Shown here: one piece after another, positions 52,890-59,927 of the stretch
Layout: the number at the start of each line of letters is the position of its first letter
How positions within the stretch are numbered: position 1 is the first letter of the stretch
Source: Herbaspirillum sp. DW155
Lineage (GTDB): Bacteria > Pseudomonadota > Gammaproteobacteria > Burkholderiales > Burkholderiaceae_D
Reading direction: 5' to 3'
DNA length: 64,000 nt
Assembly (NCBI RefSeq): GCF_037076565.1
Contig: NZ_AP029028.1
Coordinates: forward strand, 2,170,001-2,234,000
Notes under the pieces: model-generated
The model's input: only the letters and a program-made list of their open reading frames with translations
Told to the model about the DNA's origin: nothing
The model's database searches: none
Position numbers and translations under genes: made by a program

Positions 52890-53534
52890 ATGGGCCCCCG
52901 CCGCGATCCCGCAGCCGGCACGATTGCGCATTACAGCAGCAACGCCGAGAGCTTCCGGGAGGGCACCTGGGATCATGACGTCAGCCAGAACATGGCGGCG
53001 CTCCTGGATGCCTTGAGCGCAAGGCCGGGTGCAGCCGGGCAGGGACCGTTCACGGTGCTCGATCTGGGCTGTGGTCCCGGCCGCGACCTGATTGCATTCA
53101 CCCGGCGCGGCCACGTGGCCGTGGGACTGGACGGCACCGCCGAATTCGTCGAGATGGCGCGCGCGGCCAGCGGCTGCGAGGTTCTGCATCAGGACTTCCT
53201 GCAACTGGATCTGCCGCGCCAGCGCTTTGACGGCATCTTTGCCAATGCGTCCCTGTTCCACGTACCCTCGGCCGAGTTGCCGCGTGTGCTGGCACAATTG
53301 CGCGCCAGCCTGAAGCCGGGCGGCATCCTCTTCAGTTCCAATCCGCGCGGTGAGGATCTGGAGGGATGGAGCGGGCCGCGCTATGGCGTCTGGCACAGCC
53401 TGGAAGGCTGGCGGCGCTATCTGGAGCCAGCAGGATTCGTTGAATTGCGGAATTATTACCGCCCTGACGGTTTGCCGCGCGAGCAGCAGCCGTGGCTGGC
53501 CAGTGTCTGGCAAAAAACAGAAGACGAGCACTGA
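52890..53534 (+). CDS. Class I SAM-dependent methyltransferase
   Basis: A 214-residue methyltransferase with motif I TVLDLGCGPGRDLIAFTRRGHVAVGLDGTAEFVEMAR, motif II-like FDGIFANASLFHVP and LRASLKPGGILFSS. It starts one base after the moaD stop (GAGGCTGAGATGG), so it is likely co-translated. The substrate cannot be predicted; the family includes small-molecule methyltransferases. Its place between moaD and moaE is unusual for the Burkholderiales gene order. Confidence 0.85.
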   Translation: MGPRRDPAAGTIAHYSSNAESFREGTWDHDVSQNMAALLDALSARPGAAGQGPFTVLDLGCGPGRDLIAFTRRGHVAVGLDGTAEFVEMARAASGCEVLHQDFLQLDLPRQRFDGIFANASLFHVPSAELPRVLAQLRASLKPGGILFSSNPRGEDLEGWSGPRYGVWHSLEGWRRYLEPAGFVELRNYYRPDGLPREQQPWLASVWQKTEDEH

Positions 53535-53674
53535 AGCCGCCCCAGCATCGATTCGCACATCCGGATTCTTTGGGAGGAGACCAGGCCTGCGCCAAACAGG
53601 CCTGCGGAGGGGGTGCACAAGACATCGTTCAATGAAGCGATGCGCATTCATCCACACCTGAAGAAGGAAACATC

Positions 53675-55045
53675 TTGATTTCTACCCATCTGGCCGCCTG
53701 GGCGGCTCAGGACACGCAATTGCTGCTGGTGACGCTGGCCGCACTGGTCACCATCGTGGTGCTGATCAGTTTCTTGTCGATCGCACCTTTCCTGTCCATT
53801 CTCATCGGTACCTTCGTGGCCGGCATCGGTGCCGGCCTGCCGCTGGAAGACATCGCCAAAGCCTTCAGCAAAGGCGCCGGCAGCCTGCTCGGCGAAGCCG
53901 GCATCATCATCGCCCTGGGGGCCATGCTGGGCGCACTCATGGCCGAATCCGGCGCGGCCGACCGCATCGTCAACACCCTGCTGCGCTATGCGCGCGGCAG
54001 CCTCATCCCCTGGATGATGGCGCTGGTGGCGCTGGTGGTGGGCCTGCCGCTGTTCTTTGAAGTAGGGCTGGTGATGATGGCGCCGATCATCTTCGTCATG
54101 GCGCGCCGTTCCGAGCTGCCCATCATGCGCGTGGCCATTCCGGCGCTGGCCGGCATGACCACGCTGCACGCGTTGCTGCCGCCGCATCCGGGCCCGCTGA
54201 TCGCCGTGTCCGCGCTGCATGCGGACCTGGGCACGACCATGCTGCTGGGCTTCATCGTGGCCATTCCGGCGGTGATCATTGCCGGTCCCCTGTACGGCAA
54301 CTTCATCGCGCCGCGCCTGAACCTGGCCGAACCGGACCAGATCGGCAAACTGTTCAGCGCCCGTGAAGGCCAGTCGCAACCCAGCTTCCTGGTGGCCCTG
54401 GTGACCATCCTGCTGCCGGTGGTGCTGATGCTGGGCCGCACCGTGGCACGCATCTGGGTCACGCCCAAGACCGAGCTGTTCGACATGCTCAACTTCTTTG
54501 GTGAACCGATCATCGCGCTGACCGTAACGGTACTCTTTGCCGTGGTGGTGCTGGGCTGGGGTCAGGGCAGCAGCCGCTTTGAAGTCGGCGCCACGCTGCG
54601 CCGCGCCTTGCCGCCGATTGCCGGTCTCTTGCTGACCATCGGTGCGGGTGGCGGACTGAAGCAGACCCTGCTGTCGGCCGGTATCAGCGACACCATCACC
54701 AAGATCGCCGATGGCACCCACATGCCGCTGATCCTGCTGGCCTGGATCATCGCCGTGGCGCTGCGCCAGGCAACCGGTTCAGCCACCGTGGCCACGACGG
54801 CCACCGCCGGCATCGTTGCGCCGCTCGTGGCGGGCCTCTCTGCCACCCACAATTCGCTCATGGCGCTGGCCATCGGTGCGGGCTCGGTGTTTTTCTGCCA
54901 CGTCAATGACGCTGGTTTCTGGATGGTCAAGGAATACTTCGGCCTGAACCTGAAGCAGACCCTGGCCACCTGGTCGGTGATCCAGACGCTGGTCTCGGTG
55001 ATCGGCCTGGGCATGACGCTGCTGCTGTGGGGGCTGCTGGTCTGA
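53675..55045 (+). CDS. GntP-family gluconate/organic acid permease
   Basis: This 456-residue inner-membrane protein belongs to the GntP family: LSIAPFLSILIGTFVAGIGAGLPLEDIAKAFSKGAGSLLGEAGIIIALGAMLG, GLPLFFEVGLVMMAPIIF, LHALLPPHPGPLIAVSALHADLG, LRQATGSATVATTATAGIVAPL and FFCHVNDAGFWMVKEYFGL are hallmark segments. The start is TTG at 53675 with a strong AGAAGGA site. Gluconate or a related hydroxy-acid is the likely substrate, but no sugar-acid enzyme is encoded nearby. It has about 12 membrane segments. Confidence 0.92.
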   Translation: MISTHLAAWAAQDTQLLLVTLAALVTIVVLISFLSIAPFLSILIGTFVAGIGAGLPLEDIAKAFSKGAGSLLGEAGIIIALGAMLGALMAESGAADRIVNTLLRYARGSLIPWMMALVALVVGLPLFFEVGLVMMAPIIFVMARRSELPIMRVAIPALAGMTTLHALLPPHPGPLIAVSALHADLGTTMLLGFIVAIPAVIIAGPLYGNFIAPRLNLAEPDQIGKLFSAREGQSQPSFLVALVTILLPVVLMLGRTVARIWVTPKTELFDMLNFFGEPIIALTVTVLFAVVVLGWGQGSSRFEVGATLRRALPPIAGLLLTIGAGGGLKQTLLSAGISDTITKIADGTHMPLILLAWIIAVALRQATGSATVATTATAGIVAPLVAGLSATHNSLMALAIGAGSVFFCHVNDAGFWMVKEYFGLNLKQTLATWSVIQTLVSVIGLGMTLLLWGLLV

Positions 55046-55079
55046 TCCCGCGCTGCTCGCGGATGGGCCTGCGCTGGTA

Positions 55080-55098
55080 GAATCGCAGGCTGCGATTC
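55080..55098. promoter_or_regulatory. Perfect palindrome before moaE
   Basis: GAATCGCA (55080-55087) and TGCGATTC (55091-55098) form a perfect 8-bp inverted repeat around GGC, 15 bases before moaE. TAGAAT at 55078-55083 overlaps it and could be a -10. It might be an operator or a short hairpin near the ribosome site. Confidence 0.4.
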
Positions 55099-55113
55099 AC
55101 TTCCTGTCCAGCC

Positions 55114-55566
55114 ATGCCCGTCCGCGTCCAGACTGCCGATTTCGATCTCTCCACTGAAGTGGCGCAGTTGCGCCTGTCCAATCCACGCGTGGGTGCCGTG
55201 GTCAGTTTCGTAGGCACCGTGCGCGATCTCAATGATGGTGCAGCGGTTTCGGAGATGGAGCTGGAACATTATCCGATCATGACCGAGCGCGCCCTGGAGC
55301 AGATCGTCGAGCAGGCCAAGGCGCGCTGGCCCATCTTCGATGCGCTGGTGATCCATCGCGTCGGGCCGCTGCAGCCGCGCGAGCAGATCGTGCTGGTGGC
55401 GGTGACCTCGCCCCATCGCGGCGAAGCCTTTGCGGCTTGCGAATTCATCATGGATTATCTGAAGACCCAGGCGCCGTTCTGGAAGAAAGAGCAGACGCCC
55501 CAGGGCGAGCGCTGGGTCGACGCCCGCGAGAGCGACGACACGGCGCTGGCCAAGTGGGCGCAATAA
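55114..55566 (+). CDS. moaE: Molybdopterin synthase large subunit MoaE
   Basis: MoaE (150 residues) is the catalytic subunit that, with thiocarboxylated MoaD, converts cyclic pyranopterin phosphate to molybdopterin. Conserved features are VGAVVSFVGTVRDLNDG, MELEHYPIMTERALEQI, VIHRVGPLQPREQIVLVAVTSPHRGEAFAACEFIMDYLKTQAPFWKKE, where the active-site lysines lie (K in LKTQAPFWKKE). Confidence 0.96.
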   Translation: MPVRVQTADFDLSTEVAQLRLSNPRVGAVVSFVGTVRDLNDGAAVSEMELEHYPIMTERALEQIVEQAKARWPIFDALVIHRVGPLQPREQIVLVAVTSPHRGEAFAACEFIMDYLKTQAPFWKKEQTPQGERWVDARESDDTALAKWAQ

Positions 55567-55630
55567 GGCAGCATCACCCGGGACGCTGATCCCGGCCAAG
55601 CCATCAACGGCATACAGGGGGATTTTCGTC

Positions 55631-56977
55631 TTGCCATTCACTTTCCGCTTTCCCCGCATCCCGGGTTTGCCCACCACGGCCACGGCACCGTTCTGTCCTT
55701 CCGAAGTGGCGGGCACGGTCAACGTGCCGCGCGGCGCCTCGGTCTGGCAGAAGCTGCGTATTTATGTGGGACCGGGGCTATTGGTGTCGATCGGTTACAT
55801 GGACCCCGGCAACTGGGCCACCTCCATCCAGGCGGGTTCACAGTTCGGTTACCAGCTGCTGTTCGTGGTAATGCTCTCCAGCCTGTCCGCCATCGTGCTG
55901 CAATGCCTGTGCGCGCGGCTGGGCATCGCCACCGGCAAGGACCTGGCGGTGCATTCGCGTGAGCACTATCCGCCGGCCGTGGGCAAGGGCTTGTGGGTGC
56001 TGGCCGAACTCTCCATCATCGCCTGCGACCTGGCCGAGGTGCTGGGCTGCGCGCTGGCCTTCAATCTGCTCTTGGGCGTGTCGCTGCCGGTGGGAGTCTT
56101 GCTGACCGCGCTCGATACCCTGATCGTGCTGGGCTTGAAGGGCAGGGGATTCCGCCAGGTGGAGGCCATCATCCTCGGGCTGGTCATCACCATTGCCGCT
56201 TGCCTGCTGGCACAGCTGGCCTTCGTCAAGGCCGACTGGCATGCAGTGATGCAGGGCTTCGTCCCCTCGCTGCAGGCCATCTCCAGCCGCGAGCCGCTGT
56301 ATCTGGCCATCGGCATCATCGGCGCCACGGTGATGCCGCACAACCTCTACCTGCATTCCTCCATCGTCCAGACGCGCAGCGTGCAGCGCGATCCGGCTTC
56401 GCTGCTGGAGGCGGTGCGCTATACGCGGGTCGACACCACGGTGTCGTTGCTGATCGCCATGGTCATCAACGCCACCATCCTGATCCTGGCGGCCTCGGCC
56501 TTCCACAAGAGCGGCAATACTCAGGTGGCCGAGCTGGATGAGGCCTATCACCTGCTCGATCCGATCACCGGGTCGGCCCTGGCAGCCATCCTGTTCGGCG
56601 TGGGCCTGTTCGCTTCGGGCCAGAGTTCGACCTTCACCGGCACCATCGCCGGACAGGTCATCATGGAAGGCTTCCTCAAGCTGAAGATTCCCTGCTGGCA
56701 GCGCCGCGTCATCACCCGCGGGCTGGCCCTGGTGCCGGCGCTGATCGGCGTGCTCACGCTGGGGCCGCACTCGGTGGGCAAGTTGCTGGTGGCCAGCCAG
56801 GTGGTGTTGTCGCTGCAATTGCCCTTTGCCATGGTCCCGCTGATCCGCCTGACCAGCCGCCGCGATCTGATGGGCGATCTGGTCAATCGCTGGTGGGTGA
56901 GCGCATTGGCCTGGTTGCTCTTCGTGACTATTTCGGCGGCCAATGTGTGGTTGGTGTGGCAGGTGTTTGTGGAGTAG
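55631..56977 (+). CDS. mntH: Nramp-type divalent metal transporter (MntH)
   Basis: This 448-residue protein (TTG start) is a proton-coupled manganese/iron importer of the Nramp family. The metal-binding motifs are MDPGNWATS (D58, N61) in helix 1 and ATVMPHNLYLHSS (M235, H237) in helix 6. SIIACDLAEVLG and FGVGLFASGQSSTFTGTIAGQVIMEGFL are also typical. Eleven or so helices are visible. The 64-base gap to moaE shows no manganese riboswitch. Confidence 0.94.
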   Translation: MPFTFRFPRIPGLPTTATAPFCPSEVAGTVNVPRGASVWQKLRIYVGPGLLVSIGYMDPGNWATSIQAGSQFGYQLLFVVMLSSLSAIVLQCLCARLGIATGKDLAVHSREHYPPAVGKGLWVLAELSIIACDLAEVLGCALAFNLLLGVSLPVGVLLTALDTLIVLGLKGRGFRQVEAIILGLVITIAACLLAQLAFVKADWHAVMQGFVPSLQAISSREPLYLAIGIIGATVMPHNLYLHSSIVQTRSVQRDPASLLEAVRYTRVDTTVSLLIAMVINATILILAASAFHKSGNTQVAELDEAYHLLDPITGSALAAILFGVGLFASGQSSTFTGTIAGQVIMEGFLKLKIPCWQRRVITRGLALVPALIGVLTLGPHSVGKLLVASQVVLSLQLPFAMVPLIRLTSRRDLMGDLVNRWWVSALAWLLFVTISAANVWLVWQVFVE

Positions 56978-56981
56978 TACA

Positions 56982-57048
56982 ACACCATTTTCACATCAAA
57001 CTATCATGATTGCACTGGATTTGCAGATTAATAATGATAGTATGGTGT
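56982..57048. promoter_or_regulatory. Nested inverted repeats upstream of hipA
   Basis: ACACCAT (56982-56988) mirrors ATGGTGT (57042-57048), and inside it ACTATCAT (57000-57007) mirrors ATGATAGT (57034-57041). The right arms are adjacent while the left arms are 11 bases apart. The centre is AT-rich with TTGCAC (57010-57015) and AATAAT/AATGAT as possible promoter parts. This is the likely operator for autorepression by the HipB-like protein. Confidence 0.6.
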
Positions 57049-57052
57049 GTAT

Positions 57053-58342
57053 ATGAAGACTTCCTGCACACTTCAAGTTCATATCGACGGCGCCTGGCGG
57101 CAGGCTGGTGCGCTGTCGTTGACTGCGCCTGTCGAGCTGGGGATGGCGGCGTCGACTTATTTCAGCTACGACGCCGTGCACGCCATCGATTACATGGGCA
57201 GGCGCGATGCCGCTGCCTTGTCGGTAAACGTCCCGGTGGGTCTGGAGAGCCTGAGTGAAGCGCGCTGGCCGGCTTGCCTGATCGATCTGCTGCCGCAAGG
57301 TTACGGCCGTGGCGAGCTGTTGCGTCAGCTGGGGCTGGATGAGCGCGCCGAAGCCAGCGCCGATTGGCCGCTGCTGTGTGCCGGTGCGGGCAATCCCATT
57401 GGCAACCTGCGCGTGCAGGAAGCCTGGGAGTGGGCGCAGGCACGCAGCGGACCGCAATTGCGCGGCTTTGCGATGGATGACATCGCTGCGCGCTCCGAAG
57501 ATTTCAATGAATACCTCGCCCAGCATGGCCTGTTCCTGGCGGGCTCGTCGGGGGTACAGGGCGAGTGGCCCAAGATCCTGCTCACCCGCGCCCGCGATGG
57601 CCTGTTCTACCTGGATCATGCCTTGCCCGACGAACTGGCCGAGCGCCATTACATCGTCAAGTTCGGACGCGGACCCGACCCCGATCTGGCCGACATCCTG
57701 CGTCTGGAGGCACCCTACATGCAGCTGGCGACGCACCTGGGCCTGAAGGTCTACGATGCGCTGGAATTGCATGGCAAGGCCTTGTTCATCCCCCGCTTCG
57801 ACCGCGAAGTGCGCGGGACCGAAGTAGTGCGCCACGCCCAGGAAAGCATTGCTTCCCTGTGCGGTGTGACCGGCTTTGCGGCCATCCCGTCCCACAATGC
57901 TGTCTGCGCCAGGCTGGGTGAAGTCGCTACCGAACCGCTCCCCGAGATCATCGAATACCTCAAGCGCGACATCGCCAACATCGTCTTGCGCAACAAGGAC
58001 AATCACGCCCGCAACACCGCCATCCGGCGCGATGCGCAGGGGCGGATCGGCCTGACGCCGCTGTTCGACTTTGCCCCGATGTGGCTGCATCCGGATGGCA
58101 TCGCACGGCGCATGCGCTGGGAACGCGACGATGGCGGCTCACCGCAGTGGGCCAGCGTCATCACGCAGGCCTGCCAAGCCGCGCAGATCGAAGAGGGGCC
58201 GGTCAGGTCGGCCGTGCGCGAGATGGCGTCCCCGCTGGCGGACCTGCTGCCCTATGGTCGCAGCCTGGGTATCGAAAGCACTTTCCTTGACCCGCTGGCC
58301 GCTACCGTGGACCAGGTACGGGCACAGCTGGAGGCGCTCTGA
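57053..58342 (+). CDS. hipA: HipA-family serine/threonine kinase toxin
   Basis: This 429-residue protein is a HipA kinase; E. coli HipA phosphorylates glutamyl-tRNA synthetase and promotes persistence. Motifs: SGVQGEWPKILL at about 167-178 (nucleotide-binding/activation segment), YIVKFGR at about 200, LRNKDNHARNTAI with the catalytic N-x-D-N-H-x-x-N pattern at 314-321, and LFDFAPMW with the metal-binding DFAP at 339-342. All key residues are present, so it should be active. The start MKTSCTLQVHID lacks a clear ribosome site. Unusually, the antitoxin-like gene follows rather than precedes it. Confidence 0.9.
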   Translation: MKTSCTLQVHIDGAWRQAGALSLTAPVELGMAASTYFSYDAVHAIDYMGRRDAAALSVNVPVGLESLSEARWPACLIDLLPQGYGRGELLRQLGLDERAEASADWPLLCAGAGNPIGNLRVQEAWEWAQARSGPQLRGFAMDDIAARSEDFNEYLAQHGLFLAGSSGVQGEWPKILLTRARDGLFYLDHALPDELAERHYIVKFGRGPDPDLADILRLEAPYMQLATHLGLKVYDALELHGKALFIPRFDREVRGTEVVRHAQESIASLCGVTGFAAIPSHNAVCARLGEVATEPLPEIIEYLKRDIANIVLRNKDNHARNTAIRRDAQGRIGLTPLFDFAPMWLHPDGIARRMRWERDDGGSPQWASVITQACQAAQIEEGPVRSAVREMASPLADLLPYGRSLGIESTFLDPLAATVDQVRAQLEAL

Positions 58343-58630
58343 ATGGACAAACGCTTCAAGCCCCTGAGCGCCATCGAGCAGATGGAAGAGCGCCGCGCGC
58401 TCTTCGACGAACTGGCCGCCGATCCCACGCTGCCGGTGCCGGCCGTGGTCCGCAAGATTCGCACCACCCTGCGCCTGACCATCGCCGAATATGCCAAGGT
58501 GTGCGGCGTATCGGCTCGTACCCTGCAGGACATCGAACGCGGCCAATCCAGTCCTACCCTGGCTACGGCCGACAAGCTGCTCAAGCCGGTTGGCATGACT
58601 GTCGGTGCGGTCATGCGCAAGCGTTCATAA
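58343..58630 (+). CDS. hipB: HipB-like XRE-family antitoxin/repressor
   Basis: A 95-residue helix-turn-helix protein starting directly after the hipA stop. After an N-terminal helical extension of about 35 residues, the HTH_3 domain reads KIRTTLRLTIAEYAKVCGVSARTLQDIERGQSSPTLATADKLLKPVGM. Such proteins bind DNA and their partner HipA. It probably represses the pair through the repeats upstream of hipA. Translational coupling is likely because start and stop abut. Confidence 0.88.
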   Translation: MDKRFKPLSAIEQMEERRALFDELAADPTLPVPAVVRKIRTTLRLTIAEYAKVCGVSARTLQDIERGQSSPTLATADKLLKPVGMTVGAVMRKRS

Positions 58631-58656
58631 AAAAGGCGACCTGTCCCCAGGTCGCC
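58629..58656 (-). terminator. Terminator of the efflux operon
   Basis: GGCGACCTG (58635-58643) pairs with CAGGTCGCC (58648-58656) around a 4-base loop; on the minus strand a run of T residues follows. On the plus strand it lacks a T-run, so it mainly ends the minus-strand operon. Confidence 0.85.
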
Positions 58657-58683
58657 GCATCGTTTCATCTCACTGCAATTTCA

Positions 58684-59658
58684 TCAATTCTTCGCCACCG
58701 GCTGCTGCTTGCCGCTGCCCGGCTCCAGCACCACCGTGCAGGTCAGTCCCGAGGCCAGCAGCACATTCTCCGGCACCTTGTCGAGGTGGATACGCACCGG
58801 GATGCGCTGGGCCAGGCGCACCCAGTTGAAGGTCGGGTTCACATCTGCGGTCAGCTCGCGGCTTTGCGGATTGTCGCGGTCATAGATGCCGCGGGCGATG
58901 CTGTCCACGTGGCCTTCCATTGAGGCACCGTTGATCAGCTGGATCTTGGCCCGGTCGCCGATGGACAAGAGCGGCAGCTTGGTTTCTTCGAAGTAGGCAT
59001 AGACCCAGAAGGAGTGGCTGTCGATCACCGCGATCTTGGCTGCACCGGCGGCTGCGTAGTCGCCCCGGCGCACGCTCAGGTTGGTGATGTAGCCATCCAC
59101 GGGCGAGTAGACCTTGGTGCGTTCCAGGTTCAGCCTGGCCGTATCGCGCTGCGACAGGGCTGCCTGGTATTGCGCCTGCGCTCCCTGGAATTGGGCTTGG
59201 GCGGCTTCCAGCTGGGCTTGCGAGGTGGTGACCTGGCTGCCGGCGTCTTCCCGGGCTTCGCGCGAGACCACCAGCGCGTCCACGTCAGCACGGCGGCGGG
59301 CTTGCGCACGGCGCATGTTCAGGTCGGCGCGGCGGGCTTCCACTTCGGCCTTGCGCACGTCCAGATCGGCCTTGCGGGCCGAGACGGCGGCCTCCGCCTG
59401 CTGCAGCGCCAGCGTGTAGCGGGCCGGGTCGATTTCCATCAGCAGGTCGCCTTTCTTGACCAGCTGGTTGTCGCGCACCGGCAGGGCGACTACCTGGCCG
59501 GAGACATCCGGGGCAATGTTGACCACATCGGCACGCACCCGGCCATCGCGGGTCCAGGGCGAGTGCATGTAGTGCTGCCACAGGCTCCAGGCCAGCAGGA
59601 TGGCCAGCAGGAAGATGGCCGTGGTGATGAGAACGCGGAAGATCGATTTGACCGACAT
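58684..59658 (-). CDS. HlyD/AaeA-type membrane fusion protein
   Basis: This 324-residue periplasmic adaptor has an N-terminal membrane anchor (FRVLITTAIFLLAILLAWSLW). A biotinyl-lipoyl half follows (RADVVNIAPDVSGQVVALPVRDNQLVKKGDLLMEIDPARY), then a long coiled coil rich in Ala/Arg/Gln (about 85-180) and the second lipoyl half (KVYSPVDGYITNLSVRRGDYAAAG). It is closest to AaeA, which pairs with an AaeB/FUSC transporter to export aromatic acids. It is the last gene of the four-gene efflux operon. Confidence 0.92.
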   Translation of the reverse strand: MSVKSIFRVLITTAIFLLAILLAWSLWQHYMHSPWTRDGRVRADVVNIAPDVSGQVVALPVRDNQLVKKGDLLMEIDPARYTLALQQAEAAVSARKADLDVRKAEVEARRADLNMRRAQARRRADVDALVVSREAREDAGSQVTTSQAQLEAAQAQFQGAQAQYQAALSQRDTARLNLERTKVYSPVDGYITNLSVRRGDYAAAGAAKIAVIDSHSFWVYAYFEETKLPLLSIGDRAKIQLINGASMEGHVDSIARGIYDRDNPQSRELTADVNPTFNWVRLAQRIPVRIHLDKVPENVLLASGLTCTVVLEPGSGKQQPVAKN

Positions 59659-59726
59659 GATGAACTACTCCTGATGTGTTTCTTTATCTTTTCGTAAGGG
59701 ATGGGCGCGCAAGGAAGTGCGGTGAG

Positions 59727-59927
59727 CTAGCGATACACCGCCAGCCCCAGCAAGGCCGTCAGGCAGACGAACAGGCTCACCCGGAAGAGCGCCGGATGCC
59801 AGGTCAGTTCGTAGAAGCCCAATCGCACCAGCACGCGGTCAGCCAGCATGGCCAGCACGGCGGCCACCACGGCCAGCAGCAGGACGGTCGGAATATAGGC
59901 ATCGAAGAAGGAAATCTCACGTGGCAT
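59727..59927 (-). CDS. DUF1656 small membrane protein (AaeX-like)
   Basis: A 66-residue protein with two hydrophobic segments. MPREISFFDAYIPTVLLLAVVAAVLAM and LTWHPALFRVSLFVCLTALLGLAV match the DUF1656/AaeX family, always found between the FUSC transporter and the HlyD adaptor. Its start overlaps the FUSC gene end by 11 bases. The function is unknown. Confidence 0.9.
   Translation of the reverse strand: MPREISFFDAYIPTVLLLAVVAAVLAMLADRVLVRLGFYELTWHPALFRVSLFVCLTALLGLAVYR

Noticed and set aside
55567..55630. Manganese (yybP-ykoY) riboswitch before mntH
   Set aside because: The 64-base gap is too short for the motif and shows no suitable paired structure.
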